Both the position numbers and the translations under genes were made by a program. This document shows, one piece after another, positions 13,054 through 24,202 of a DNA stretch of 64,000 nucleotides. The notes beneath the pieces were generated by a model, which worked only from the letters and a program-made list of their open reading frames with translations, had not been told where the DNA came from and did no database searches. Numbering within the stretch: position 1 is the stretch's first letter; every line of letters starts with the position of its first letter. The stretch is from Pyxicephalus adspersus (taxonomy: Eukaryota; Chordata; Amphibia; Anura; Pyxicephalidae), in contig NC_092861.1 in the NCBI RefSeq assembly GCF_032062135.1, forward strand, positions 143,545,802-143,609,801, read 5' to 3'.

Positions 13054-13327
13054 CTTGTTGTGTTTGAAGTTCCGGAAATAAGGTCCACACAGTCTCTGGG
13101 ACTCCTCCAAGGTACACAGCAGAGATGGCACTTATCTCAGATGCTGCAGAATCAATGATCCGTTCTACCAAGGCATTGAGCTGGACAGAAAACACAGAGC
13201 CTTCTCTTTTTAAGTACAATGTGTTCCATCGGCCATCGCAAAAAGAAAGTCCAGCCCACAAATTCACCTGTGTCAATGACAACTTTGTTCTAAACTCTAA
13301 TGTTACAATCCCATTGTTTAAATTGGC
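13054..13327 (-). CDS. USH2A: usherin exon e27: LamG 2, central and late strands
   Basis: This 274-bp exon goes from phase 0 to phase 1. The acceptor is tgaccacag and the donor is CAAG|gtaagt. It opens with the strand pair NGIVTLEFRTKLS, then SFCDGRWNTLYLKREGS, the W-N-x-L-x-L-x-R block matching WHEVTAKR of LamG 1. SAVYLGGVPE is the equivalent of YIGGLP. In LamG 1 this part is divided over e23 and e24; here one exon covers it, so an intron was lost from LamG 2 or gained in LamG 1. Length equals that recalled for human exon 27. Confidence 0.95.
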
Positions 13328-14377
13328 CTGTGGTCAAGAAATAAATAGAGATTAATGCATGATTTTGAGCACAAAGAGGGTTACTTAAAAGTAATCTCAT
13401 TTTTTATAGTTTCATTATGAACTAAGCATTTAAATACAATATTGATATATACACATTGACTTAAAATATGATATATATCATATTTACCACATTTTTATTG
13501 ACTTGTCAAAGGGCCAAAGGTGATGTTTTATCTATTGAATGTATGATTTATATCTTTTTCACTTCATAAATTCAAGTTATTGCATAGCACTTCCATTAAT
13601 TAAGTAACATGATATTGCCTCCAAGGATGAAATACATATGGTAAGCGTTATTGTGTGGATTGTTACCGATAAACTGATAGAATCAACATTTTAAAGTCTC
13701 AGCCTTTAGCAAAGTGCCTTGGTTTATTCTTGGTTGCTTTTATTGATAAGTGAACTCGGGAGTTTTGCAAAAGACTCTGGGTTTTGCAATAAAGGAAGCC
13801 AGATTTTTGTCACCCCGAGATAATCATAAATGTACGTCTCTGAAGAATCTAGTATCCTCCAGCTTAGATTTCCAGTACAGATGTTTTTATAATGCTGCTT
13901 AGTGAATGGGGGGTACCAGAGACCTCTAGAGTATAGAGGAGGCAGGAGGCAGCGGAGGCAGTTTGGGAAGAGGGGGGTGGTAACAGAGGCCTCTGGAGAT
14001 TAAAGGAGGCATGCGACAAGAGGTAGTTTTGAAGGAGGGGGTGGCAACAGAGGCCAATGGAAAGTAAAGGAGGCATGAGGCAGAGGAGGTAGTTTGGGGG
14101 AGGGGGTTAACAGAGGCCTGTAGAATTCAGAAGAGGCAGAACATATAACAAGAACTTTAAGTGTTAGTTGTAGCACAGTAATATTGATTAGCACCTATAT
14201 ATATTGTATTTTGAAGTATACCTGCCAATATGTATCATACGTAGCAACCTTTTTTGCAGTGCATTAAAACTGCTGATTCATTGGTTTGTTTTATTGCACT
14301 TCTTGAAACAGTAACGTTGGGTTTCACATAAAATGTGTTTGTTCTATAGCAGCCGGTTACATGCAGATAAAAATTAC
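13328..14377 (-). other. usherin intron e26-e27 (1.05 kb)
   Basis: It contains a G-rich minisatellite at 13,908-14,130, otherwise AT-rich unique sequence. Confidence 0.75.
13908..14130 (+). repeat. G-rich minisatellite, about 3.5 units of 64-68 bp
   Basis: Each unit begins ggggt-(n)-aacagaggcc, then contains agtaaaggaggcatg-like and gaggtagtttg-like words. Unit starts fall near 13,908, 13,972, 14,036 and 14,098, each unit about 75-85% like the next. It lies in the 1-kb intron between e26 and e27. Confidence 0.8.
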
Positions 14378-14508
14378 CATGATATAGTCCAGTCCGTCCT
14401 TGTTATACATAAAAAGCAGCAGTCCTCTCAGCTGGTCAGTTTTAAACATGAAAGATATTTCAATATCCAGACCACCAGGAAATACAGATGGATCAAGTTC
14501 CAGGAAGC
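14378..14508 (-). CDS. USH2A: usherin exon e26: LamG 2, early strands
   Basis: This 131-bp exon goes from phase 1 to phase 0. The acceptor is gtccccttgtag and the donor is ATCATG|gtaatt. It encodes FLELDPSVFPGGLDIEISFM, then FKTDQLRGLLLFMYNKDGLD, the standard opening of a laminin G domain (FKT/FRT...GLLLF.YN). The length and phases are the same as e22, which holds the equivalent part of LamG 1, so the two LamG domains share an intron position and probably arose by tandem duplication. Confidence 0.95.
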
Positions 14509-15487
14509 CTACAAGGGGACAATATGTGTTAAAGCTTACCATGCTTACATTTTTGTGATTCTGCCTCTACCCCTTCATCAATATTCTAATTAAATGCTCA
14601 AATAAAACCTTTCTGTTTTCTTTGCATGTGTTACTTTAATGGTGGCATCACTGGGTGTTTGTGCGTCTTTATGTAATCCAATAGATCATGGTTAATGGAA
14701 GGGGCTGGCAGTGTTATATATATTATAGCTTCTCTGAAAACATTCCTGCCTAGGTACTCTTAATGCAATACACAGAACCTCACATGACAACACATGTGGG
14801 TTTTGGAAAATGCAACACACAGCCATATTAAGCACTGGTCCCAAGAGGTGGTCTAATAAGAAGTAGGAATCTGACAACAATAAACATTGCCATCAGTGGG
14901 CCCCTGTGTAGAACTGTCTTGGGGGCCCCCACCAAACTGCAAAACATCCCAGCACCCTGCCTAGGTTATCTTCTCAAAAGCCCCCAGCTGATATAAGCAA
15001 CCAACTTGCTCTTGAAGGAATTATGCAAACAATTGAAAGAATTCCAATGAATGAAGAAGGTAGGCTGGGGAGGAAAAGACTGGATGATGCTGGATGACCT
15101 CCTGTCTGGAAATAAGGCAGCCTCTCTCTTAAGTTTACAAAATGAAAAACACATTGTGTAGTTGTGCTCAACTGTGGATGTCCACCTACCCAAACACCCA
15201 GGACCTCTGAACCTGATGGCTATAGTAGTTTACCTTGTTGTTCAATTTTGGGTTTAGCTGAGCTTTAAATTACTGATCAAGAACAAATATGCAGAGAAGA
15301 CATCTGTTGCCCTCCCCGATCTTTTGTTCAAAAAAATTGAATTACTGGATCAGCTTAACGACGAAACTAAAGTATTTTGGTGGTCAGTAATAACAGTTTT
15401 AATCCAAATAGGTCTAAAAATCCACAACACAGATAGGTTTTCTTACACTTATTTGTTCATAAGCAGTAAAAATATGAATGACAATAC
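14509..15487 (-). other. usherin intron e25-e26 (1.0 kb)
   Basis: It contains one copy (about 14,735-14,945) of a segment that recurs in the next intron upstream. The remainder is unremarkable. Confidence 0.7.
14735..14945 (+). repeat. repeat shared with 16,440-16,660, copy 1
   Basis: It shares with the second copy, in the same order: acaacacatgtgggttttgg, aaaatgcaac, agccatattaagcact, aacattgccat and gtgggcccctgtg. It could be a local duplication or two insertions of one family. Confidence 0.65.
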
Positions 15488-15676
15488 CAAATCCCAGAAA
15501 ATAGGCTCCATTTTCTGAAGTCTCCGGACATCCTTCCCACTTCTCATAGACATTATACATTTCTTCTGCCATATCCCAGTCCAGCAGGTCCCATTCTTCT
15601 GCAGAACTGTCACTTCTCTGTATGTATATGTCACCAAGGCAGCCAATGAAACTCTTCCGAACAATTTCAGTATCAC
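15488..15676 (-). CDS. USH2A: usherin exon e25: end of LamG 1, linker to LamG 2
   Basis: This 189-bp exon (63 codons) is phase 1 to phase 1. The acceptor is tatatgctag and the donor is TTTG|gtattg. SFIGCLGDIYIQ is the closing laminin G signature (GC-hydrophobic-D/N), and its cysteine probably pairs with the one in EKWEGCP about 30 residues later, the usual C-terminal disulfide of LamG domains. The insert between them (AEEWDLLDWDMAEEMYNVYE) is acidic. The exon ends with NGAYFLGFG, which opens LamG 2. The human exon is, as I recall, about 180 bp, so the linker is slightly longer here. Confidence 0.95.
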
Positions 15677-16951
15677 CTAGCATATAAAAAATATGATTGT
15701 GTGTTCCACTATCCTCCTAAATATTTAATTACCTTATAATGGTGGTCTTTCCACTCTTGACAACCAATCGGGATTACCCCTCTAGTGTCTTTGGTTAATA
15801 AGAGTGAATCTGACTAGGTTCTATGGAGACTAAGGACAGTTCTTCCTTCTGTTTCTTCATCATGGAGTACAGAAGATTTTACAGACTGCTACTCTGCAAC
15901 ATTTGTGTATAAACCCATGCAGGTAAATTGTCCATCAATTGAGAGGTTGTAATTGTAATATGGTCAATCAAACAATGGTGTTGGTAGCCTTGGTAGCCAA
16001 ATCCCGAAAGTTGCCCATAAATGTGGAAATTCGGGCTACTGTGTTCCCTGTACCACTTTCTCTATAAGTTTAACTGACCCAGACCAGTACCACACACATA
16101 TAGAACTCATGCATTTCAAAGTCATATGAATCAATATATAACTTATGGGGGTGGGAGGCACTACTGAAAACACTCTACTGAAGTTCCTCAACATAAATAG
16201 TTATAGATAGTGAGATAAATTTAGCTATTGTGATCCATCTCTGGATTTTGGCAGCTTCCACACAATTACAAATCACATAACAGGTATGTTAACTTTTACT
16301 GGCTAGCAGGATTAGTTTGTTGTTCTCACTTGGTAATTGCAGAAACACATGCATTATCAAGACACACATGGTAAATAATGGTCCACTGGGCTACTATTTA
16401 TTCTAAATTAGGCACTAGATTTTTGTGCTATATCATGCATTAGGCTACCTATTCCAAAGGGTTTCTTCATATAATGCACATAATCCTGCACAACAATGCA
16501 TGTGGGTTTGGAAAATGCAACTCAAAGCCATATTAAGCACTAACCCCAAGTGGGGGCTTAACAAGATGAAGGGATCTAATGACAGTTAACATTGCCAATA
16601 GTGGGCCCCTGTGCAGAACTGACTTAGGACACCCCATTGAACTGACTTTCGGGGGGGGGGGGCACAGTTGGCTGAAGAGGGTGCAGGGATAATTTTGCAC
16701 TTCTTGACGCCAGTTGGGCATGTTGGTAAATATACAAAAGTATGAATGATCAAGCAAATCTAATGAGGAACTTCTATCTGTTCCATCCTCATCCCATGAT
16801 CAGAAAGACTGAATATCTTATTTGTCATATTTTTGGACTTCCAAACAATATTTTACCAATCAAAAATGAAATTTGATTTGGCAGCAGATCTGCTCATATG
16901 TATATGGCTTTAGGTTACCCAGAACAATCATCATAACCTGTGAATGATTAC
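15677..16951 (-). other. usherin intron e24-e25 (1.3 kb)
   Basis: It contains the second copy (about 16,440-16,660) of that segment, ending in a G10 run near 16,651-16,661. The rest shows nothing recognisable. Confidence 0.7.
16440..16660 (+). repeat. repeat shared with 14,735-14,945, copy 2
   Basis: It contains acaatgcatgtgggtttgga, aaatgcaactcaaagcca, tattaagcactaacccca and agtgggcccctgtgcagaac, and ends near a G10 run. The two copies sit on either side of exon e25. Confidence 0.65.
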
Positions 16952-17053
16952 CTGTGTCATGCCTTTCTATTACAATGTGGTTTGGGAGACCTCCGATATA
17001 TACACCAGTGTTCTCCCCAATCACTGTACCAGCACCAGATGAGGAGGTAGAAC
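16952..17053 (-). CDS. USH2A: usherin exon e24: LamG 1, GVYIGGLP segment
   Basis: This 102-bp exon (34 codons) is phase 1 to phase 1. The acceptor is gtttggttgcag and the donor is ACAG|gtaatc. It carries a Ser/Gly-rich loop (GSTSSSGAGT), then TGVYIGGLPNHIVIERHDTG. The [VL]YIGGLP motif is the penultimate strand of laminin G domains and is diagnostic. The short exon, with a donor immediately after DT, was placed by splice sites and by the phase match to both neighbours. Length equals that recalled for human exon 24. Confidence 0.94.
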
Positions 17054-17374
17054 CTGCAACCAAACAAAAATTACAACAAATAATCCGAATATATAATATA
17101 AAGAGAACACATATTAATTTGTAATGTTTAACCCCTTACATTAACATATGTTGCATTAAGGCAACCCATTTATTTAAAAGGGCTGCCTATGCACGCCAGC
17201 ATGTCCAAAATTTGACATGCTACTTTTTTTTTTAACTTGACATTCTTTAATGAACAATCAGTCACTCCCATTAAAATACATGGACTTAGAAAATTCTTCA
17301 GCAGAGAATGATTCACCGCTAAACCATGTTTTCATTAGGTTGTACAATTTTTTATATCTGAGATGTGACTTTAC

Positions 17375-17501
17375 CTGTATACCTTCCGTCCACAGTTATG
17401 TATCCCTTGTTCTGGCTCCTTTTGGCAGTAACCTCATGCCATTTGTTATCATTGTAACTTTTATTGCCATCATTTATGGTTGTTACAGCCACTGCTGAGT
17501 C
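17375..17501 (-). CDS. USH2A: usherin exon e23: LamG 1, central strands
   Basis: This 127-bp exon goes from phase 0 to phase 1. The acceptor is ttccttggttag and the donor is ACAG|gtaaag. It encodes DSAVAVTTINDGNKSYNDNK, then WHEVTAKRSQ and GYITVDGRYTG. The WHEV...R...G.ITVDG arrangement is the most conserved stretch of laminin G domains (tryptophan of strand H, then VDG before the next loop). One NKS sequon is present. The acidic residues in the NDG and NDN loops lie near where some LamG domains bind calcium, but I cannot assign a site from sequence alone. The next intron is only 321 bp, the shortest in the window. Confidence 0.94.
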
Positions 17502-18110
17502 CTAACCAAGGAAAAAAGAAAAGACAAAAGAAATGTAATACATATATTGGTTTATTGGCCATGGTGAAACTTGTATGTGAATGAGCACAGTTTAAGTATC
17601 TAAATGAGACCTGATACTAACCCTATATAGTCCCAAGCACAGAACAGCTAGGACTAAAAGAGAATGAAGCAGTCTGAACTAGAAGAATTTAGTTGATTAG
17701 ATTCAGGAAACCAGACTTCTCAAAAAACTAAAATTTCAGCATTGAAATGACTGGCACTTTCATTAAAACTGAACTATAATATGTGTAAAACTCACTTTAA
17801 AACAAATGGCCTCATTAATCTAAAGTACCGTAGCACAAATACGAAAACACCAGCTTATACCTAAACACATCATTTTTTGATCTCGGAACAGGATACAACT
17901 TTAGCTCTTCCATGCAATAAAAAATAACTGCAGGCAGATATAAAATGATCACCACGAAATGTATTAATTCATTTAAAGTGAACTTTACCTTCAGAATTAA
18001 GGATTGTCTATGTGATAGAGCTCATCTACAGGTATATTGTAACTAAATAGTACCCGAAGGGACCATTCACACCCATCCATCGTGGTGGGGCGCCAATAAA
18101 CTAAGACATA

Positions 18111-18336
18111 GGCCCTGGTTTACTAAAGCTCTCCAAGCCTAGAGAGAGAATACACTTTCGTCAGTGAAGCTGAATAATCCAGAAAACCTGGAATGGATTT
18201 CTTAAAATCATTTGCTATTTGCTAGCAAAGTATTTTTAATCCTTGACCAGGTCCATTCCAGGTTTGCTGGATCACCCAGCTTTACTGATGAAAGTGTATT
18301 CTCTCCATCCTTGGAGAGCCTTAATAAATCAGAGCC
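18111..18336. mobile_element. palindromic hairpin element (MITE-like), full copy
   Basis: The element starts ggccctggtttactaaagct and ends as its rough reverse complement (agccttaataaatcagagcc). The arms are about 105 bp and the whole element could fold into one long hairpin. Internal landmarks shared by all copies are tcagtgaagctg, aacctggaatgg and the mirrored ccattccaggtt. No coding capacity. It is probably a non-autonomous DNA transposon; the superfamily is unknown. Confidence 0.85.
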
Positions 18337-18654
18337 AATGTTTCTATAATATCCTTTCAAACAAAGCTTTGCCATTTGATATGCATCTAGAAAGAAATAT
18401 TTTTTTAGAAGAAGACCATGGTACCTGGAGCAGCAACTGGATTTACCTCTCCTACTCACTGAAAAGGGAGCTTTCTTTAGAGCCCCAGTAGACGGAATAA
18501 CATGAGTGCAGGAAGCTGAAATGTTGTGCAATTGGGGCCCCCAATTTATATCAGTCCTGGGCCTGATTTTATCTAAAACCTTCTCTGTCAACAAACTAAA
18601 AGTCAGATGTGATGACCTGTGAGGACCTGTGCTTGCCACCCTAAACTTAAAGAC

Positions 18655-19118
18655 TAGTAAATCCAAAACTAACCCAAAAAAAAAAAAAAATAACACCTTT
18701 AATCCCATAGATCAGTCTTCCTTTCATTGGGTCCCGCGTTGTCCCGGCATCCATGTTTGGCCCGGCGCAGGGGGAGCGCCAGGCACCGCTATCTTCTCCT
18801 CTGTTCTTCCCTGTTCTTCTTCCTACATCACCTGATCTTGCACTGCACAGGCACGAGATCGGGTGACCAAGATTGGGGAAAAAAAAGGGGTCCTTCTGTG
18901 CATATCTGAGATGCTCGCGTATGCACCAAAGGAGCAGCCAAGAGCCTCCAGCGATGCATGATGTAGGTATCCCAGGAGGCTCTGCACTCCCATTCATTCT
19001 TGATCGCCTAGGTGAAGGAGAATTAAGGGGCAGTGCTGCACTTAAAAAAAAACACAAACAAACAGGTATAATAGTAGTATTTATATAAAGTGAAAAATCT
19101 GAGTTTAGGTATCCTTTA
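18655..19118 (-). repeat. promoter-like GC-rich interspersed repeat, reverse copy
   Basis: This is the reverse-strand copy of a family also seen at 28.9, 44.6 and 55.5 kb. Shared words on the minus strand are ctcctgggatacctacat, ggctgctcctttggtgca, acgagatc-type hairpin arms, and cgggacccaatgaaagga near its end. The position that is a splice-donor-like ggtaagtg in other copies reads aggtgtta here. Confidence 0.8.
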
Positions 19119-19208
19119 ATACTTGAGAAGACATCCTTTGGAAGAAATTTCTGATGGTAATCGCATTCTATAACAATCATTGAGTCTTTTATATATCTCC
19201 ACTGGAAT

Positions 19209-19457
19209 TTCGAATCTTGGCCAGGACACTATTTGCAAGGAGGTTGTATGTCCTCCTTGTGTTTGTGTGAGCTTCCTCCAGGTACTCTTGTTTCCTGCCA
19301 CATCCCATAAACATGCAGTAAGGGTAATTTGCTTCCCCTAAAAATTGGCCTTCGATTGTGAGCCCCTTTTGAGAGAAAGTTAGTGATGTGACTATGGACT
19401 TTGTGAAGTGTTGTGTAATATGTCGGCGCTATGCAAAATACAAGTAAATAAATAATT
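19209..19457 (+). mobile_element. V-SINE-like retroposon, 5' truncated
   Basis: It begins in the head (ttcgaatcttggccaggaca), followed by core words (cttcctccaggtactcttg) and the tail (gtgagccccttttgagaga, gtaatatgtcggcgctatg) with AAATAAATAA at the end. Confidence 0.75.
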
Positions 19458-21802
19458 CTTTGCAAAGTGATTTATCTCCTGCAAAGCTTTAATTCCCCTT
19501 GGTTCCCCTTTGGTAAATCACCATCTGCTTGAAAAAAAAGACCTCTTGGTGTTGACTTAGAATCTGGTGCAGGATGGTGCAATGTCTTTGATCCAATAGT
19601 TGTAGGGAGGATGGTGATACCCTGAAAACTTTTTAGAACAATGTGATATTTGATTGTCTTGAGACACCATCCATGTGTTTTGTAATAAACAGTAGCATTT
19701 CTAATACATTTTATCTGCTCTTCAACTTTATTTAAACATTTGATATTTTACAAACATGCATTTCATTATTGTAGTTTAATAATTAAAACCAGAACTGGTG
19801 TCATGCCCAATTAATGTGCCCCGGTATTATGCCTATTAGTTTCTCCATTAGTGAATTCAACAATACTAATGGGATTATGAGCATGAGATGCTAATTGGGC
19901 GTGACATAAGGAACTGGCTTACTTCTTGGCATACCCTTGCTAATGATTAAATTAATGAGCATTTTATTAAATGCTGTCTCATCAAAGTGTCCTTAGTTAG
20001 CGTTAAAATTGTTACAAATGATGCAGCATTCTAAATATTGCATTGGGTATGTGAAGAATATTTCTCACTCTCAGTTTGGTAGTCTGGTCTTCACTCGTTG
20101 CAATGCTATTATGTGTTTTGGTAACTGTCAAATGTGTGCAGGTTCATTAGCAACTAAGAGACAAATCAGGGTACAAAAAAGAAAGATGATAAAGAAAAGT
20201 GCTACCAAAAATGGTGGAACACATATGTGTCTATGTAAAAGAACCAGAAGTCAAAGAAAATGTACAAACATTTGGATACTTAAAATGCAAAAAGGGGCAG
20301 TGACAATCCAAAGTGCCAAAAGGGTTAGAGGGGGCCAATGCAAAACTTTAGCCAAGTATTTTGTCCAGCATTGGTTAGAGTAGGGAAGGGTTACAATTAG
20401 GGATGAGGTTAGAGTCCAATTCCAAAATGGGTTCAGCTTGGACTTAATTTTCACCATTATTTTTTTCTACAAATGTATGTTATAAACTTGTGCTGGCAAA
20501 ATGTAAATAGTTGGTAAGGTTAACAATAGACTAATATTTACTTTGCCAGCCCCTTTATTATTTATACAGGTACATAAAGATAATGAGATTCCATAGAGGT
20601 TTAATTTAAATGTTGGGTTCAGGGAATTTCAAAGTACTTTTACCAATGGTACGTTTGTCCATCTCTAGCCTCCTGGGCGGTTCATTTATGTTCAGATTTA
20701 TACGTCTAAAAGCGGGACATTGTTTTTCATGAAAATTTATTTTACAGTATATTATAATAGTATGAGTATACACACATAAACTTTCTCCCCCATGATGTAA
20801 TGAGCAGTTTATGTTTAACATAGAATGGATGTTGTTTTTACTCTTGTATAGTATCTAATAATGGTTGAAGAATTGGTATTTCTTTATTAACCCCTTCCAA
20901 AAGAAAATGTTTTCTCGCCTATTCCTATATCCTTTTAGTAAACTGGTGCTCAAAACTGAACTGCAAATTTTGAATGCAGTTCAGTTTTTGGTCTGAATCA
21001 TGCTTTGTGCAATTATTTAGTATGGCTGATGTAAACCCCTTCTATCCTACTGGCAAACTGTGTTGCCCATAGCATGTATGAATCCATTGCCCATAGAGAG
21101 TTCTCCTCAATGTACTTTTATATGGTGGTCTGTTCATATTGTGTTGCCTTAACGTGCAAAATACTGCACGTGTGGTAGTGAACCTCAATTGACCACATAT
21201 TTTTAAAGGCAGCCATACAAATTGATAACTCCATGACTTTGAATTGTTCCAAAGCTATATGGCTTTAGTCTTGATCGTAAGAGCAAGAAAAGTTTCTATT
21301 GGATTTACCCACTTTCTGAACCTAACCTACTGTGGTTTTCCCCTGTAGCCTCTTCGACTTTTAACATAGCTGTCCATATGTACAGATACATTGATATTCT
21401 GTATTTTCCCACTTATGATATTATGATTTGATTTAGTTTTATTGTTTGTGTGGAAAAAAAAGGTAACATTGAAACCCTAAAGGAAAATTTGAGCACTGTT
21501 GAAATACAATAAACACGACGCTATTATCAAGGTCAACATATTTTCACACTTGCCTGTGTTATCCTTAAAACGTGAGCGCGTAGTAAATAGATAACTAATT
21601 AAATTGGAAACAGCCTCAGGTGTTTCAATAGCTCCTTCCCAAAGAACTCCAATCTTCAAAGGTTTTAAAGAACCCATTAACCTGGATCAATAGGAAAAAT
21701 GGAAACAGCGAATGCCTCATCATCTGAGACCATTAAATGTACCAGATGCCTTTGGGAGGCTTGATAGAGATCTTTTTCACCGGTTTGTTCATTGACTCTT
21801 AC

Positions 21803-21933
21803 CTGTGGATCAAAAAGGAAGTAAAGGCGTCCTCGACTTATTTGGAGCACAACGTATTCTTCCTGAGTTCCTGCTGACACAGCACACAACAGCAACGCGT
21901 CTGCTTCCTTCGTCCTGAATTGTATTTTAATAC
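21803..21933 (-). CDS. USH2A: usherin exon e22: LamG 1, early strands
   Basis: This 131-bp exon goes from phase 1 to phase 0. The acceptor is gatcaatag and the donor is CACAG|gtaaga. It continues LamG 1 from e21 with the common laminin G pattern: KIQFRTKEADALLLCAVS, then EEYVVLQISRGRLYFLFDPQ. The phrases F-R-T-...-LLL and V-L-Q-I-S-R-G-R-L-Y-F are the B-E strand signature of laminin G/pentraxin sandwiches. The following exon begins in phase 0 and completes the F strand. Length and phases equal those I recall for human exon 22. Confidence 0.95.
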
Positions 21934-22364
21934 CTATTGATCAGGAAGAGAAAGGAGTTATTAAAATTACTTATATAGTTTGAGAAATGCAGTCAGGCTG
22001 GGGTTAGTAAAAGAAGACATTCACGTGACTCAGTTTGGTGACCCATCAGATAACATGGTATGTTAGTGACCATGGAAAACTTCTTTAGGTGCATAAATGT
22101 TTATTAAAGCAAACCTATCATATCCCACCCCATTGTAGACACGTTTACTGTTGCTCTTACCCCAACTGTCACTGTAAAATTCCTAATACTTCCATGTAAG
22201 TATGGGGTATACAACCCATCCCCATACAATGTACACCATTGAAATCTCCAGGCCCAACTGTTGGCAAATGAGTGTCATTGGTGTGATCCATTTTGTGCAA
22301 AATTGGCCTTGGGGCTATAGACAGCTTGTGATTTCCCCATAGCCCAATATAGTACATATACAGT

Positions 22365-22690
22365 TGTATGAAAAAGAAAGTGTACCATCTTTTAATCTCT
22401 TTTAATTCTAAGGTTTTATTAATGTGGAAAAAATCACCCGACTAATCCAGCTAGAAGATCAGTTAATTTTATTATTCCTTTAGAAGTTTAACAATGCTGT
22501 TTGCTCCACTGTGGACTTACTGGAACATTGTGATCCCATGGACAGGGCAGTAGTTTTACATGGATAGGTAATTTCAGATGGACCTCATGTATGTCAAAAA
22601 ATTCACTATCCACCAAATGAAATGTTGATGATGCATTCTTAAAGGATCACATATTCACCATGAAATGCTGTTTATGACCCCTGCCAAACT
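22365..22690. repeat. possible DNA-transposon remnant
   Basis: The start, cagttgtatgaaaaagaaag, followed by tttaattctaaggttttat, resembles the ends of some amphibian DNA elements that I recall. No matching opposite end or open frame was found, so the call is weak. Confidence 0.3.
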
Positions 22691-22730
22691 CAAGACACAT
22701 TATTCCACAGTGTCCGATATATGATATAAA

Positions 22731-22935
22731 GGGTCTGATTTATTAAAGTTCCCAGATATTAAGAAGATAGATTATAATGGGAGAACCTGAGCCAGCAAAC
22801 CTGAAATGGATCTGGTCCAGGATTGAAAACATTTGCCAACTAATAGCAATAATTTTTTTGTGGTTTGCTGAACCACCCAGGTTCTCCCACGATAGTCTAT
22901 CTTCTCTTGTCTTGAAGAACTGAATTAAATCAGAC
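22731..22935. mobile_element. palindromic hairpin element, diverged copy
   Basis: It begins gggtctgatttattaaagtt and ends gaattaaatcagacac, with ctgaaatggatctggtccag in the middle. The same foldback architecture as the others is visible, with more mismatches between the arms. Confidence 0.75.
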
Positions 22936-23399
22936 ACAAAATATATGTAAACCCCAACAATGAATGTTTCCTATTTCACCACATACCTAGCCTGCAGGGG
23001 CAGACTTCCTGATAATGATATATTGAATATTAAACAAAAGAAAGGAAACATTGTATATAAAGAGAATCTGAGGACACAAATGCATTATACTGCACCTGAG
23101 AGGTTCTTTAACAATTAGTGTGTTTATTCATTTTTTCAGGCTTTTTTCCTTTAATTATCCCTTGGCGATCTTGCCAGTATTCCGTTTTTTGTGCTACAGT
23201 GACAATGCTAACTGTACTGTACTTATGAAGACGCAATGTTGTCACCCCAGGGGATTAAGATTATTGCACCCCTACCCTTTAATTTCTCATAGACAAGTGG
23301 AAGTGTTCTGCAGTGTCCTGTGCAGCAGATTGCATATTAGTGCTGTTTTAACGTACAATCTGCTACACATAACTGAGGTTGGTAAGACCATATCACAGG

Positions 23400-24045
23400 A
23401 AACCCCCCACCCACCCCCTTATCAACCCCAAATACCCAAAATAGAGACAACAAGCATGAATGGTATAAGATGGCCTGATGGCTGTTTAATAACAAATCTT
23501 GTTCTTATATCGTAAGATTTATAGTTTCACACATAACAATATCTCCAAAACATAACAAAACATAACAACATAACCCCACATTAACCAGCATAAACCAAAC
23601 AGGTTGCAGGTCTTTGAAGGCATTTCACATTAAACCACCATAAACTTGATAGATGCAGCCCATTGATATTGTTGGTTCTCTACAGACTCTGCAATTATAT
23701 CAATGACTATCCAACTACTCCCACAACCCATTTTATAACTTGCTGTTACAATGCCACCACTTTGGAGACCCCATACCAAAGATGGCTCTCCACCAACTCC
23801 ATTACCTTATCAACACCTGCCCTCAAGGACCTCAAAATGCCACTCCAAAACTACCTTTCAAGCACCCATTCCCATTTCAGGGAGGGAGGACGTGAAACTT
23901 GTAACTTCTGACCCCACTTCCTATTCACCCCACTGATAAACTTTTTCTCCATCCCCATTTTTCTTTTCCCATCAGTCATAACTTCCTCCGATCTTCCCTC
24001 CTATACCTGGTTAACCCTATCTTACCTGCTCTGCCATACCACCCA
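23400..24045. repeat. AC-rich interspersed repeat, copy 1
   Basis: On the plus strand it is strongly purine-poor: cccccacccacccccttatc, ctgtttaataacaaatctt, a run of 'cataaca' words, then ggttgcaggtctttgaaggc, catacca-type blocks, ctcaaggacctcaaaatgcc and gggagggagg. The same order recurs at 33.2 and 50.5 kb. Family unknown. Confidence 0.65.
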
Positions 24046-24156
24046 GTAATGTTATCCCTATGCTTATCTCCCTCTTCTCGCTGGCCACTGGAACTTCTAG
24101 ACACTGCAGAACACCTGCAGGATGTAGAATTACAATATATAAAAGTGTGTGCTCTA

Positions 24157-24202
24157 TATATATATATATATACACATATATATAGTATACACTTATATAT
24201 AT
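24157..24202 (+). repeat. imperfect (TA)n microsatellite
   Basis: TA runs interrupted by cac and gtatac, next to the end of an AC-rich repeat. Confidence 0.85.

Larger units (their letters stand above)
17502..21802 (-). other. usherin intron e22-e23 (4.3 kb)
   Basis: It contains a palindromic element (18,111-18,336), a promoter-like repeat in reverse orientation (18,655-19,118), a V-SINE-like element (19,209-19,457) and a repeat-poor TAAT-rich block (19,790-20,000). I recognise nothing in 20,000-21,800. Confidence 0.75.

Noticed and set aside
18208..19180. Two long minus-strand frames of 166 and 177 codons
   Set aside because: They run straight through a palindromic element and a promoter-like repeat; the text changes character at the repeat borders and contains no protein signature.
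20009..20383. 124-codon plus-strand frame rich in Lys, Arg and Cys
   Set aside because: AT-rich chance frame: no zinc-finger spacing, no splice sites, no similarity that I recognise.
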